From contig NZ_VJMG01000043.1 in the NCBI RefSeq assembly GCF_007004135.1, positions 1 through 64,000 on the forward strand: a stretch of 64,000 bases of DNA, read 5' to 3'. The notes below the pieces were generated by a model. The model ran no database searches. It had not been told where the DNA came from and worked only from the letters and a program-made list of their open reading frames with translations. The stretch's first letter is position 1; every line of letters begins with the position of its first letter. Shown here in pieces: positions 37,970 through 48,263 of the stretch. The position numbers were made by a program, and so were the translations under genes. Origin of the DNA: Affinirhizobium straminoryzae (GTDB lineage Bacteria; Pseudomonadota; Alphaproteobacteria; Rhizobiales; Rhizobiaceae).

Positions 37970-40900
37970 CTATTCCGCCGCCAGCAGCGGCTTTTCCTCG
38001 GCATTGGCAGCGCGATGCCCCGCCCGCTCCAGTTCGTCCTGCAGCCGCTGCTCCTCATGGGCATGCGGCTTGGCAAAGCGGGCAAGCAGAAGATAGGCGA
38101 CAGGCGTGATATAGAGCGTCACCAGCGTCGCCATCCCCAGTCCGCCGACAATGACCCAGCCGAGCGCGATGCGCGCTTCGGCACCGGCTCCTTGCGCCAG
38201 CACCAGCGGCACACCGCCGAGAATGGTGGCGATCATCGTCATCATCACCGGCCGCAGGCGCAGGCTGCAGGCCCGTTCGATCGACTGGCGAACACCCTCG
38301 CCGTGGTCCCGCAGCTGATTGGCGAACTCCACGATCAGGATGCCGTTCTTCGCCATGACACCGACGAGAAGCACGAGACCGATCTGGCTGTAGACATTGA
38401 GGCTCGATCCCGTCAGCACAAGCGCGAAGACGGCGCAGGCCAGACCGAGCGGCACCGTCGTCATGATGATGACCGAGGACAAGACACTCTCGAACTGCGC
38501 TGCCAGCACCAGAAAGATGATGGCAATGGCAAAGCCGAAGGTGATCGCCATGCCGCTCGAATTCTCGCCAAGCGTCTTGGCTTCGGCAAGGGGCATCAGG
38601 CGGGCGCCGTCCGGCAGGAGGGGTGCTGCCAGGCGCTGCACCTCGCTCAGGGCATCGCCGAGCGATACGCCGCTCTTGAGGCCCGACGACAGCGAGACGG
38701 AAGCAAGCTGCTGCTCGCGGTTCAGCTCCGGCGCCACAGCCCCTTCCCGCAACGTCGCGATCGTCGATATCGGCACCACCTTGCCATCGCCGGTGCGCAG
38801 GAAGATGTTTTCGAGATCGGTCGGATCGTTGATCGGCTGCAGGCTGGAGGTGAGCTTGACCGGGATCGCCTCGCCCTGAACGAAGACGTCGACCACCGAA
38901 CGGCCGTCCAGCAGCGCCTGCATGGCGGCGGAGAGACCGGAAATATCGATACCGAGATCGGAGGCGCGCTCACGATCGATGGAGACGGAGAGCTGCGCCT
39001 GCGTCGGCTCCTTGTCGAGCCGCGGCGTCTCGAACGCGGGGCTCTGCTCCATGGCTTGAACAAGCTTGATCGCCGCCTGGGTCAACCGCGCATGATCGGC
39101 ACCGACGAGCGCGACCTGCAGCCCGTTGCCTGCGCCGCGGATGCGCAGGCTGTTGCTCTGCAGTGCAAAGCCGCGTAGCGCCGGAACTCTTGCGGCGGCT
39201 GCGTTCACGTCATTGGCGATCTCGTTCTGGCTGCGGCTGCGTTCGTCCCACGGTGCCAGCGTCAGCACCATGAAGCCGCTATTGGTGGAATTGCCCATGC
39301 CGGAAATAGAGAAAATGTTCTGGATTTCTCCGGAATCGAGCAGCGGCTGCAGGTTTTCCTCCACCCGTTTCAGCTGGTCCTGCGTGTATTCGAGGCTGAC
39401 GCCCTCCGGCGCCGTCAGCCGAAGCTGGATCGCCGCCCGGTCCTCACGTGGCGTCAGTTCGTTCTTGACGGTTCCGAACGTGACGAAGGCGGCAAAGCCG
39501 AACAGCAGCGAGCCGGCGATTACCACCAGCGGCGCATTGAGACAGAAGCGCAGGCTTGCGGCATAGGTGCGCGCAAAGAGATCGCCGAAGGCGGAGAGCA
39601 GCCCCTTCGGCTCCTGCATCGGCCGCGTCAGCATGCGCGAGGCCAGCATGGGGCAAAGCGTGAGTGCCGTGATCGAGGAAAGCCCGACCGCGAACGCCAG
39701 CACGAAACCGAATTCACGGAACAGGCCGCCGATCTGGCCTGGCAGGAAGGAGAGCGGAATGAACACGGCCGCCAGCGTCGCCGTGGTGGCGAGCACGGCG
39801 AAGAACACCTGCTGCGTGCCGATGACGGCGGCGGCCCGCGGCCCCATGCCTTCGCTGCGCCGGCGCACGATATTTTCCAGCACCACGATCGCATCGTCCA
39901 CGACAAGGCCTGTTGCCAGCACGATGGCAAGCAGCGTCAGGATATTGATCGAAAAGCCAACCAGATAGATCGCCGTCAGCGTGCCGATCAGCGCCACCGG
40001 CATGGTCAGCGCCGGGATCAGCGTTGCCCGCCAGTCGCGCAGGAACAGATAGAGCACGACAACGACGATCAGCGCGGACAGGCCGAGCGCCAGCTCCACC
40101 TCGTGCAGGGCGCCGCGAATGAAGACAGCATCATCGCTGGTGATGAAGATGCGCGTGCCCACGGGCATTGCCTTCTGCAACTCGTCAACCACCGCCTTGA
40201 TGCCGGTCGAGATATTCAGCGTGTTGGACTGTGCCTGTCGGATCACGCCAAGGCCGATGCCCTGCACGCCGTTGGAGCGCAGCGTGGTGGACCGGTCGTC
40301 CGGCCCCAGCATCACATTGGCGACGTCGCGCAGCCGGATCCTGTCCTTGATCAGCACATTGCCGAAATCCTCCGGCGTCGCGAGGTTGGCGGTGGCGCGC
40401 ACCACGATATCCTGCGTGCGGCTGGTGAGCGACCCCGCCGGCACGTCGAGGGCCGCGCTGGCAAGCGCAGTCGCCACATCGGCCACCGTCAGACCGCGAC
40501 TGGCAAGCGCCGCCTGATTGATGTCGACGCGAAAAATCTTTTCCTGGTCGCCGTAGAGTTCCACGTCGGCCACGCCATCGACGGCCGCCAGACGGTCGGT
40601 GATCACCTTGTCGACCATCTGCGTCAGGTCTTCCATCGAGAGCGTCGAGGAGGTGACGGCAAGACGCATGATCGGCTGCGAATCGGAATCCGCCTTCACG
40701 ATACGGGGCTCGTCGGCATCTTCGGGCAGCTGGAAGGTGACGCGGCCAATGGCATCACGCACGTCATTGGCGGCCTCGGCCAGATTGACCGAGTCGGAAA
40801 ATTCCATCGTTACGCGGCTCGAACCGAACTGCGAAGAGGAAGAGAGCGCCTTCAGCCCGCTGACGCGCGCCACGGCCCCCTCGATCACCTGGGTCAGTTC

Positions 40901-41137
40901 CTGATCGACCGTCTGCGGCGAGGCCCCGTCATAGGTGGTTCGCACCGTGATGACGGGCTGGTCCACATCCGGCAGTTCGCGCACCTCCACGCCCACCAGC
41001 GCCGCAAGCCCGGCAACGACCAGCAGGGTATTGAGGACGGCAGCGAGGATCGGGCGGCGGACGAACAGCGCCGTGAAGGTGGACTTTCCGTTGTCCGGCG
41101 AAAGCCTGTTGTGATCACGCGGGGTGTTCTCGCTCAT
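37970..41137 (-). CDS. RND efflux permease, HAE1-like
   Basis: A 1055-residue inner-membrane proton antiporter with 12 membrane spans and two large periplasmic loops. The TM4 Asp pair lies in TGLVVDDAIVVLENIVRRRS. N-terminal FVRRPILAAVLNTLLVVAGL and C-terminal ARIALGWVIVGGLGMATLVT are typical. It exports drugs or other amphiphiles with the adaptor encoded just upstream (4-bp overlap). No outer-membrane channel gene is adjacent, so it likely shares a TolC-type channel. Confidence 0.93.
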   Translation of the reverse strand: MSENTPRDHNRLSPDNGKSTFTALFVRRPILAAVLNTLLVVAGLAALVGVEVRELPDVDQPVITVRTTYDGASPQTVDQELTQVIEGAVARVSGLKALSSSSQFGSSRVTMEFSDSVNLAEAANDVRDAIGRVTFQLPEDADEPRIVKADSDSQPIMRLAVTSSTLSMEDLTQMVDKVITDRLAAVDGVADVELYGDQEKIFRVDINQAALASRGLTVADVATALASAALDVPAGSLTSRTQDIVVRATANLATPEDFGNVLIKDRIRLRDVANVMLGPDDRSTTLRSNGVQGIGLGVIRQAQSNTLNISTGIKAVVDELQKAMPVGTRIFITSDDAVFIRGALHEVELALGLSALIVVVVLYLFLRDWRATLIPALTMPVALIGTLTAIYLVGFSINILTLLAIVLATGLVVDDAIVVLENIVRRRSEGMGPRAAAVIGTQQVFFAVLATTATLAAVFIPLSFLPGQIGGLFREFGFVLAFAVGLSSITALTLCPMLASRMLTRPMQEPKGLLSAFGDLFARTYAASLRFCLNAPLVVIAGSLLFGFAAFVTFGTVKNELTPREDRAAIQLRLTAPEGVSLEYTQDQLKRVEENLQPLLDSGEIQNIFSISGMGNSTNSGFMVLTLAPWDERSRSQNEIANDVNAAAARVPALRGFALQSNSLRIRGAGNGLQVALVGADHARLTQAAIKLVQAMEQSPAFETPRLDKEPTQAQLSVSIDRERASDLGIDISGLSAAMQALLDGRSVVDVFVQGEAIPVKLTSSLQPINDPTDLENIFLRTGDGKVVPISTIATLREGAVAPELNREQQLASVSLSSGLKSGVSLGDALSEVQRLAAPLLPDGARLMPLAEAKTLGENSSGMAITFGFAIAIIFLVLAAQFESVLSSVIIMTTVPLGLACAVFALVLTGSSLNVYSQIGLVLLVGVMAKNGILIVEFANQLRDHGEGVRQSIERACSLRLRPVMMTMIATILGGVPLVLAQGAGAEARIALGWVIVGGLGMATLVTLYITPVAYLLLARFAKPHAHEEQRLQDELERAGHRAANAEEKPLLAAE

Positions 41138-42348
41138 GTGCGCTGCGCCTCCGCCACCTTCTGCGGGGACGCCCCCTGCACCCGCAACGGCTGGCCCTCG
41201 CGCACCCGCTGCAGCCCTTCGGTCACCACATGATCGTCACCCTCCAGCGCCGCTTCCACCAGCACGCGGTCGGGATTGCGCTGGATGATCTTCACCCGCA
41301 CCTTGCGGGCCTTTGCCTCTTCCACCGCCCAGACATAGGCACCCTCCGCATCCCACTGGACCGAGAGCGGATCGACGGCCGGATAGGAATCGCCCGGAAA
41401 GCGCATGGCCACACTGAAGGACATGCCGGCGCGCAAGAGGTCGCTTGCATTGTCGATGCGGGCGCGCACGCGGATGGTGCGGCTGGCGGAATCGACGCGG
41501 TTGTCGATCGACTGCACCTCGCCGCGGAAGGTCTGGCCGGGACGGCTGACGGCGTTTGCCTCCACGGCAAGGCCGGGCTTCAACTGTGTGACGAAGCGTT
41601 CCGGCGCCCAGAAATCGACGAGGATTTGCGACCTGTCGTCCAGCATCACGATGCTGGTCTGCGGGGTAACGTTGTCGCCGATATTGACCGCGACGATACC
41701 TGCCACGCCATCGATGGGCGCCACGATGTCGCGGCGGCGCAGGTTGAGTTCGGCGGTGCCGAGCGCAAGCCGCGCCGATTCCTCGGCAATCTGGGCATCC
41801 AGCACATCGAGCCGCGCGACCGACTGCAGATTCCTGTAGGATTGCGACTTCTCGACCGCGCTGCGCAGCGCCACCTGCGCCTTGTCGCGTTCGATGCGCT
41901 GCTCGTCGTCATCGAGGCGCGCCAAGATATCGCCCTTGCGCACCTTCTGGCCCGAAGCGACACGGATTTCCGTCACGGTCCCGCTGGCCTGCGGCATCAC
42001 CACCACCGACTGGATGGCCTGTCCGTCACCAATGGCATTGAGGTGATCGTTGACCGTACCGGTCTCGACCTGCCGAGTGACAACCAGCACACCGCGCGCC
42101 GCGCCACTGCCCTGCCCCGCCTGGCCTGCGCCCTGCGCAACCTGCTGGGCCCCAGACGGAAGAGATGGCTTGCCAGTGCCTTGGGCGCCAGTGCCTTGTC
42201 CGGCAGGCGCGAGGAAGGACACCAGCGGACGAGGCACTCCGAGGTTCACCAGTGTCGATGCAGCATCCGGACGAACAAAAAGCCAGAGACAGAGGCCGCC
42301 CGAAAGAACGGCAAGACTGAGGGTGACTTGCTTCCAGATCCGCATCAC
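41134..42348 (-). CDS. RND efflux periplasmic adaptor (membrane fusion protein)
   Basis: 404 residues. One N-terminal membrane or signal segment (QVTLSLAVLSGGLCLWLFV) precedes a Gly/Gln/Ala-rich linker (about 45-80). The lipoyl/barrel-sandwich domain follows (VTEIRVASGQKVRKGDILAR and RRRDIVAPIDGVAGIVAVNI), with a short coiled-coil hairpin and beta-barrel between. It is first in the operon and overlaps the permease start (ATGA). Confidence 0.92.
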   Translation of the reverse strand: MMRIWKQVTLSLAVLSGGLCLWLFVRPDAASTLVNLGVPRPLVSFLAPAGQGTGAQGTGKPSLPSGAQQVAQGAGQAGQGSGAARGVLVVTRQVETGTVNDHLNAIGDGQAIQSVVVMPQASGTVTEIRVASGQKVRKGDILARLDDDEQRIERDKAQVALRSAVEKSQSYRNLQSVARLDVLDAQIAEESARLALGTAELNLRRRDIVAPIDGVAGIVAVNIGDNVTPQTSIVMLDDRSQILVDFWAPERFVTQLKPGLAVEANAVSRPGQTFRGEVQSIDNRVDSASRTIRVRARIDNASDLLRAGMSFSVAMRFPGDSYPAVDPLSVQWDAEGAYVWAVEEAKARKVRVKIIQRNPDRVLVEAALEGDDHVVTEGLQRVREGQPLRVQGASPQKVAEAQRT

Positions 42349-42597
42349 AACTCCCGAACTGACGACTTATGCGCGAAGTATCATGTTTTGTGAAAACGAC
42401 GGCAATGCCAACGTGTCCAACCTTGCCGAAATGTAACGTTTGCGCGATCACTCTGACGTGAGCATGACGCAGGCCGCCGCAAATTTGCCGCAGCACCGAC
42501 CGGTTCTGCCGCATTTGTCTGCAAATGCCGGCCGCTCTGGAATAAAACCAGAACATGCTCTATGGCCTTGTCGCCCCGGAATCATTAGATTGGCCTG

Positions 42598-45111
42598 ATG
42601 ACGAACAGTTTCGATGACATTCCGTTCTTCGACGAGGAACCGGATCACGCCCCGCGCCGCACACCGACCACGCCGCCCGTGCCGCCTGCTTCGCAGCAGA
42701 GCCAGCATGCCACCGGCGGCCTCGGCATTGCCGCGCGCGCCATGGCGGCCCGCGACCAGCACCGGGCGCCTGATTATCTCTCCGGCCTCAATCCGGAGCA
42801 GCGCGAGGCAGTGGAAACGGTGGACGGTCCTGTCCTCGTGCTGGCCGGCGCCGGCACCGGCAAAACGCGCGTGCTGACCACGCGCATCGCCCATATTCTG
42901 GCGACCGGCCGCGCCTTTCCGAGCCAGATTCTCGCCGTCACCTTCACCAACAAGGCGGCGCGCGAGATGAAGGAGCGTATCGGCGTTCTGGTCGGCGGCG
43001 CAGTCGAGGGCATGCCCTGGCTCGGCACCTTCCACTCCATCGGCGTGAAGCTTCTGCGCCGTCATGCCGAACTGGTCGGCCTGCGCTCCGATTTCACCAT
43101 TCTCGATACGGACGACGTGATCCGGCTGATCAAGCAGCTGATCCAGGCGGAGGGCCTCGATGACAAGCGATGGCCGGCCCGCCAGTTCGCCGGCATGATC
43201 GATGGCTGGAAGAACAAGGGGCTGACGCCCAAGGATATTCCGGAGGGCGATGCGCGCGCCTTTGCGAACGGCAAGGGCCGTGAGCTTTACGCCGCCTATC
43301 AGGCGCGGCTGAAGACGCTAAACGCCTGCGATTTCGGCGATCTGCTGCTGCACCCCATCGATCTCTTCCGCCGCAACCCGGATGTGCTGAGGGACTATCA
43401 CCAGAAGTTCCGCTATATCCTGGTGGACGAGTATCAGGACACCAACACCGCGCAGTACATGTGGCTGCGGCTGCTGGCCCAGCGCCCGAAGGACGTGCCG
43501 CAAAATGTCTGCTGCGTCGGCGACGACGACCAGTCGATCTATGGCTGGCGCGGCGCGGAGGTGGACAATATCCTGCGCTTCGAGAAGGATTTTCCAGGCG
43601 CCAAGGTCATCCGGCTGGAGCGGAACTATCGCTCCACGGAACATATCCTCGGCGCGGCCGGCCACCTGATCGCCCATAACGAGGGCCGCCTCGGCAAGAC
43701 GCTGTTCACCGAACGCCGCGAACCTGACGACGAGAAGGTGGTGGTGCACGCCGCCTGGGATTCCGAGGAAGAGGCGCGCGCCGTCGGCGAAACCATCGAG
43801 CAGCTGCAGCGCGGCGATTCGACCGGCAAGAAACACAATCTGAACGACATGGCGATCCTGGTGCGCGCTTCGTTCCAGATGCGCGAATTCGAAGACCGGT
43901 TCGTCACGCTTGGCCTGAACTATCGTGTCATCGGCGGCCCGCGTTTCTATGAGCGGCTCGAAATCCGCGATGCGATGGCCTATTTCCGCCTGGTCTGCCA
44001 GCCGGCCGACGATCTCGCCTTCGAGCGCATCGTCAACACGCCGAAGCGCGGCCTCGGCGACACCACGGTGCGCGCGCTGCACGATTACGCCCGCGCCCGC
44101 GACATCCCGATGCTCGCCGCAGCCGCCGACATCATCGAGACGGACGAGCTGAAGCCAAAGGCGCGCAAAGCGCTGTTCGACGTGATCCAGAGCTTCAAGC
44201 GCTGGTCCGAGCTTCTGGAAAACACGCCCCACACGGAACTGGCCGAACAGATTCTCGATGAATCCGGCTATACCGACATGTGGAAGAACGACAAGTCGGC
44301 GGAAGGCCCGGGCCGGCTGGAGAACCTGAAGGAACTCATCCGGTCGATGGAAGCCTTCGAGAGCCTGCGCGGCTTCCTCGAACATGTCTCGCTGGTGATG
44401 GATGCCGAGCAGAATGAGGACATGGATGCGGTGTCGATCATGACGCTGCATTCGGCCAAGGGTCTGGAATTCGAGACCGTCTTCCTGCCCGGCTGGGAGG
44501 AAGGCCTGTTTCCGCACCAGCGGGCGCTTGATGAAGGCGGCCGCTCCGGTCTGGAGGAAGAGCGCCGCCTCGCCTATGTCGGCCTGACGCGCGCAAAACG
44601 CCGCTGCCACATCTGGTTCGTCTCCAACCGGCGCATCCACGGGCTCTGGCAATCCACCATGCCCTCGCGCTTTCTGGACGAGCTGCCGCCGGCACATGTG
44701 GATGTCGCCGAATCCGAGAGCAGCTATGGCGGTTACGGGCGCGGCGGCTACGGCCAGTCACGCTTCGACAAGGCCGATCCCTTCGCCAATTCCTATTCGA
44801 CACCCGGCTGGAAGCGCGCCCAGGCCAACAAGACCGATGCCACCCGCGACAACTGGGGCAGCCGCTCCGGCCATGCGGTGGAACGCATCGGCTATGGCGA
44901 AAGCGGCCCGCGCGCGAAGACGATCGACGGCGAACTGATCGCCAAATCCGTGGCCGACACGCCGTCCAAATTCGCGGTCGGCGACCGCGTCTTCCACATC
45001 AAGTTCGGCAACGGCAATGTCGTTTCCGTCGAAGGCAACAAGCTGACGATCAACTTCGACCGCGCCGGCGAAAAGCGCGTGCTGGACGGGTTTGTGGAGC
45101 GGGTGGGCTAA
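42598..45111 (+). CDS. uvrD: UvrD/PcrA superfamily 1A DNA helicase
   Basis: An 837-residue 3'-5' helicase for nucleotide excision and mismatch repair. Walker A AGAGTGKT has Lys89; motif II is VDEYQDTNTAQY; motif III is VGDDDQSIYGWRGAE; then MTLHSAKGLEFETVF and YVGLTRAKRR. About 70 N-terminal residues precede the helicase core. The C-terminal tail after a Gly/Tyr-rich linker ends in a Tudor-like domain (FAVGDRVFHIKFGNGNVVSV) that binds RNA polymerase in UvrD. The ATG follows an intergenic region of about 250 bp shared with the RND operon. Confidence 0.95.
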   Translation: MTNSFDDIPFFDEEPDHAPRRTPTTPPVPPASQQSQHATGGLGIAARAMAARDQHRAPDYLSGLNPEQREAVETVDGPVLVLAGAGTGKTRVLTTRIAHILATGRAFPSQILAVTFTNKAAREMKERIGVLVGGAVEGMPWLGTFHSIGVKLLRRHAELVGLRSDFTILDTDDVIRLIKQLIQAEGLDDKRWPARQFAGMIDGWKNKGLTPKDIPEGDARAFANGKGRELYAAYQARLKTLNACDFGDLLLHPIDLFRRNPDVLRDYHQKFRYILVDEYQDTNTAQYMWLRLLAQRPKDVPQNVCCVGDDDQSIYGWRGAEVDNILRFEKDFPGAKVIRLERNYRSTEHILGAAGHLIAHNEGRLGKTLFTERREPDDEKVVVHAAWDSEEEARAVGETIEQLQRGDSTGKKHNLNDMAILVRASFQMREFEDRFVTLGLNYRVIGGPRFYERLEIRDAMAYFRLVCQPADDLAFERIVNTPKRGLGDTTVRALHDYARARDIPMLAAAADIIETDELKPKARKALFDVIQSFKRWSELLENTPHTELAEQILDESGYTDMWKNDKSAEGPGRLENLKELIRSMEAFESLRGFLEHVSLVMDAEQNEDMDAVSIMTLHSAKGLEFETVFLPGWEEGLFPHQRALDEGGRSGLEEERRLAYVGLTRAKRRCHIWFVSNRRIHGLWQSTMPSRFLDELPPAHVDVAESESSYGGYGRGGYGQSRFDKADPFANSYSTPGWKRAQANKTDATRDNWGSRSGHAVERIGYGESGPRAKTIDGELIAKSVADTPSKFAVGDRVFHIKFGNGNVVSVEGNKLTINFDRAGEKRVLDGFVERVG

Positions 45112-45181
45112 CCCCCGCGTCCAGCCTTGCCGGCAAAGAGACGAGGCGCTACCTCTCCTTGCTCTGCAGAAGGAGACCCGC

Positions 45182-46327
45182 ATGCCCCTGTCCGACACCG
45201 ATCTTGCCGATCTCGTCCGCTGGCGCCGCTATCTGCATACCATGCCGGAGATCTCCGGTGACGAGCATCAGACGGCGGCGGCGGTGGTACGGTTTCTGGA
45301 CGGCGCTGCGCCGGATGCGATCGTCACCGGGCTTGGCGGCACCGGCGTCGCGGCTGTGTTCAACGGTGCCGCGCCGGGACCGACGGTCATGTTCCGCGCC
45401 GAGCTGGATGCGCTGCCGATTGCAGAAATATCGGAGATTGCGCATCGCTCGCGGATCGCCGGCAAGGGGCATATGTGCGGCCATGACGGGCACATGGCGA
45501 TCCTTGCCGGCCTGGCCCTCGTCTTCGGCCGCGCGCGGCCGGCGAAAGGCCGCGTGGTTCTGCTGTTCCAGCCCGCCGAGGAAAACGGTGCCGGTGCCGC
45601 AGCCGTGCTGGCCGATCCGAAGTTTCATTCGCTGAAACCGGATTTTGCCTTTGCCCTGCACAACATGCCGGGCATTCCGCTGGGTGTCAGCTGGATCAAG
45701 GAGGGGCCGGCCAATTGCGCCTCCTGCGGCCTGAAGATCACCTTTTCCGGCAAGACGGCGCATGCCTCGATGCCGGAAACCGGCATGTCGCCGGCGCCGG
45801 CCATTGCGGCCCTCATCCCTGCCTTGTCCGCCCTGCGGACCGGCACGCTCGCTGGCGGCGATCTGGTGCTGGCAACCGTGACCCATGTCACGATCGGCGA
45901 GCCGGCCTTCGGGATCGCCCCCGGGCATGGTGAGTTGTGGGTGACGCTGCGCACCGTCTGGGATGCTGACATGGCGGATCTGCGGGCGCTGACGGAAGAC
46001 ATGGCGCGGGCAATGGCCGCCGAACACGGGCTTCAGGTGAGCTTCAGCTATCACGACGAATTCGGCCACTGCGTCAACCACCCCGAGGCCGCGGCCATCA
46101 TTCGCCGCGCGCTGGAAGCGGAAGGACTGCCGCATGCCGAAGGCGAAGCCTTTCGCGCCTCGGAGGATTTCGGACGCTTCGGTACGGTCGCGAAATCGGC
46201 GATGTTGTTTCTGGGGGCCGGAGAGACGCATCCAGCCCTGCACAATCCGGATTACGATTTTCCCGATCAGCTGATCCCGACCGGCGCGCATATCTTTCTC
46301 GCCATCGCTCGGGACCTGCTTGGCTGA
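45182..46327 (+). CDS. M20-family amidohydrolase
   Basis: A 381-residue metal-dependent hydrolase of the hippurate/IAA-amino-acid hydrolase group. Motifs: MFRAELDALPIAE, GHMCGHDGHMAILAG, VVLLFQPAEENGAGA, and the dimerisation-domain motif FSGKTAHASMPETG; ASEDFGRFG and GAGETHPALH near the end complete the site. It cleaves an acyl or peptide amide; the substrate is not inferable. AGAAGGAGA upstream fixes the start at 45182. Confidence 0.92.
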   Translation: MPLSDTDLADLVRWRRYLHTMPEISGDEHQTAAAVVRFLDGAAPDAIVTGLGGTGVAAVFNGAAPGPTVMFRAELDALPIAEISEIAHRSRIAGKGHMCGHDGHMAILAGLALVFGRARPAKGRVVLLFQPAEENGAGAAAVLADPKFHSLKPDFAFALHNMPGIPLGVSWIKEGPANCASCGLKITFSGKTAHASMPETGMSPAPAIAALIPALSALRTGTLAGGDLVLATVTHVTIGEPAFGIAPGHGELWVTLRTVWDADMADLRALTEDMARAMAAEHGLQVSFSYHDEFGHCVNHPEAAAIIRRALEAEGLPHAEGEAFRASEDFGRFGTVAKSAMLFLGAGETHPALHNPDYDFPDQLIPTGAHIFLAIARDLLG

Positions 46328-46336
46328 GGCCTGGCC

Positions 46337-47737
46337 TCAGCCGTCGCGCTTCAGGTAGTCCATCAGCGTGCGGCGATTGCCGCCCTCATCGGCAACCGGG
46401 GTGGCCGCCACGCCCGAGCCGCTGCCGCCGCGCGGGTTGATCTTGCGCAGGGCCGCCATCGGGATGGTGCCGTCGTGGCGGTTGACGATGATCATGTGCG
46501 TCACCTCCCCGCGCCTGTAGGCATTGAGGAACTTGTTGTAATCGGCAAAGGCCACGCAGCCGTGGGAATCGCCCGGCGCGCTGCGCAGGAGATAGGTATG
46601 GGCCAGCAGACCGGTCCGGCCAAGCGGTGCCACGCCGTCGGTCGGCGTCAGGCGGATGGCTGCCACGCCATGGAAGGGTGTTTCACGCATCGACAGCTTG
46701 TATGTGCCGGGCGGCGTCGGGCCGCGCATCTTCACATGGGTGAACTTCGGATTGTCGCGCATCTCGCCGATGCCCGAATGCGCTTCCATGACCGTGCCGT
46801 TCGGCATGTAGACCTTGGCGGCCGTGATGTCGTAAACGGCGATCTTCACATTCTGGTCCGGCCACGGCACGGCGCGGCTGATGTTCTTGGTCGGATTGTC
46901 CGGGCGGGCGAAGGCCAGCGCCTTCGGAGCATCCTCCTCCTCGTCATCATCCGCCTCGGCCACCACCGGCTGCGGCTTGATGCGCGAGGCGGGCTTGCTG
47001 TCAACCGGCTTCGTCTCTGCGGAGGGGGCGATGGCCATGGCAAGCGCATTGGCCGCCGGGCGGCGGATCGGCAGCGGCCCCTCCATCGGAAGACCGGTAT
47101 CTGCGCCCGGTCCCACGGCTTCGGCCACCGCCAGTTCCGCAGAACTCTGCAGATCCGCCACTTCCACCTGCCCGTCTTCGGCATTGCCCACAGGCTGCGC
47201 ATCCCAGGCCGTCTCGGTCGGCGGTGCCACCAGAACACTGTCCTGCAATGCAGAAACGAGCGCACTCTTAACGTCAGAGGTGGAGGGGCGCTTGTTCGTC
47301 AGTGCGGCAAACTGCTTTTCCGTCTCTTCCCGGGCGATGGCCGCGGCAAGCCCCTGCTTCACGCTCGGGTCGGCCGGACGCAGCGCCTGCAACTGCGCCA
47401 TATGCGCACCCTCCAGACGGCCGGCCTTTTCAGCCGCCCCTCCGGCCAGGCGGGAAAATTTGGAAACGCGGATCACGCGATCGGCCGAAACCTGCTGCGA
47501 CAACGGCTTCAGATCGAGCGATGCACGCATATCATAGGAAAAATCGGTGGGCTTGATGCTCGCCACGCTGTGCACGGTTGCCAGCGCGCCGATCATCCAG
47601 GCACCCGCGGCCAGTGTCGTTCCCACCAGCATCGCATATTTGACGAAACCACCCGAGACCGCATCGCTGGCATTGAGCCTGGAAGATCGGGAGACGGATC
47701 GCTCCGTCGCAAAAGCCAGTGCCATGATACGCGTCAC
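46337..47737 (-). CDS. L,D-transpeptidase-like protein (DUF2778 type)
   Basis: A 466-residue protein. One membrane span (FVKYAMLVGTTLAAGAWMIG, residues about 32-51) is followed by a long, poorly ordered linker. The C-terminal catalytic domain (about 300-430) has GIGEMRDNPKFTHVKMRG, then LLAHTYLLRSAPGDSHGCVA with catalytic Cys394. This matches the DUF2778/Tlde1-like group of L,D-transpeptidase folds that act on peptidoglycan. In rhizobia such housekeeping forms probably remodel the cell wall. An in-frame ATG at 47725 is an alternative start. Confidence 0.85.
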   Translation of the reverse strand: MTRIMALAFATERSVSRSSRLNASDAVSGGFVKYAMLVGTTLAAGAWMIGALATVHSVASIKPTDFSYDMRASLDLKPLSQQVSADRVIRVSKFSRLAGGAAEKAGRLEGAHMAQLQALRPADPSVKQGLAAAIAREETEKQFAALTNKRPSTSDVKSALVSALQDSVLVAPPTETAWDAQPVGNAEDGQVEVADLQSSAELAVAEAVGPGADTGLPMEGPLPIRRPAANALAMAIAPSAETKPVDSKPASRIKPQPVVAEADDDEEEDAPKALAFARPDNPTKNISRAVPWPDQNVKIAVYDITAAKVYMPNGTVMEAHSGIGEMRDNPKFTHVKMRGPTPPGTYKLSMRETPFHGVAAIRLTPTDGVAPLGRTGLLAHTYLLRSAPGDSHGCVAFADYNKFLNAYRRGEVTHMIIVNRHDGTIPMAALRKINPRGGSGSGVAATPVADEGGNRRTLMDYLKRDG

Positions 47738-48263
47738 CCTTTACTCGCAACTCGGATACGCGGCGCTGAAGCGCCGTACACGGACGGGAAGCCCAGACAG
47801 GGCACACGGCCTAAGCCCACGCCCGCACACTTCCACGAAGTGCGATCAGGATGACGAATTATGGTAACCAATTTCTTTACGTGGCCCCTCTTGAGCGTCA
47901 TGCCCATTATAGCCGGATGCTGACAGAAGTTTAGCGAAAATGCGAAGATCGCGCGGCAATGCCGCAGCAAGGCCCGGATCCGCAGGCCTGCGCGGGCTTC
48001 CGGCGCCTGTTTGAGCGGCAGCAAGGGCAGCTTTCCCGACATGGTAAAAATTTTCTCAGCAGCCACGCTTAAGATCACGTTTTCGGGAGGATGAGAGTGT
48101 TTCGAGCGACGGCACATGGGGCAGGACGCGGTGCGTCGCGAATCATCCGGCACGCATCGGCTGCCATTGGCAGTGAAAGGCACCGGTCGGATCGTATTGC
48201 GGCTTGATTGCCGCAGGCGGGCTTGGCATCCTTTGCCGGCAAAAAGACCGGGGAGAACGGACC
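47738..48263. other. Intergenic region of about 525 bp, no gene recognised
   Basis: This holds the promoters of the two divergent flanking genes. Frames across it lack family features. The minus strand near 47855-47885 reads TTGGTTACCATAATTC, a possible -10 region for the L,D-transpeptidase gene. No tRNA or structured RNA is seen. Confidence 0.4.
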
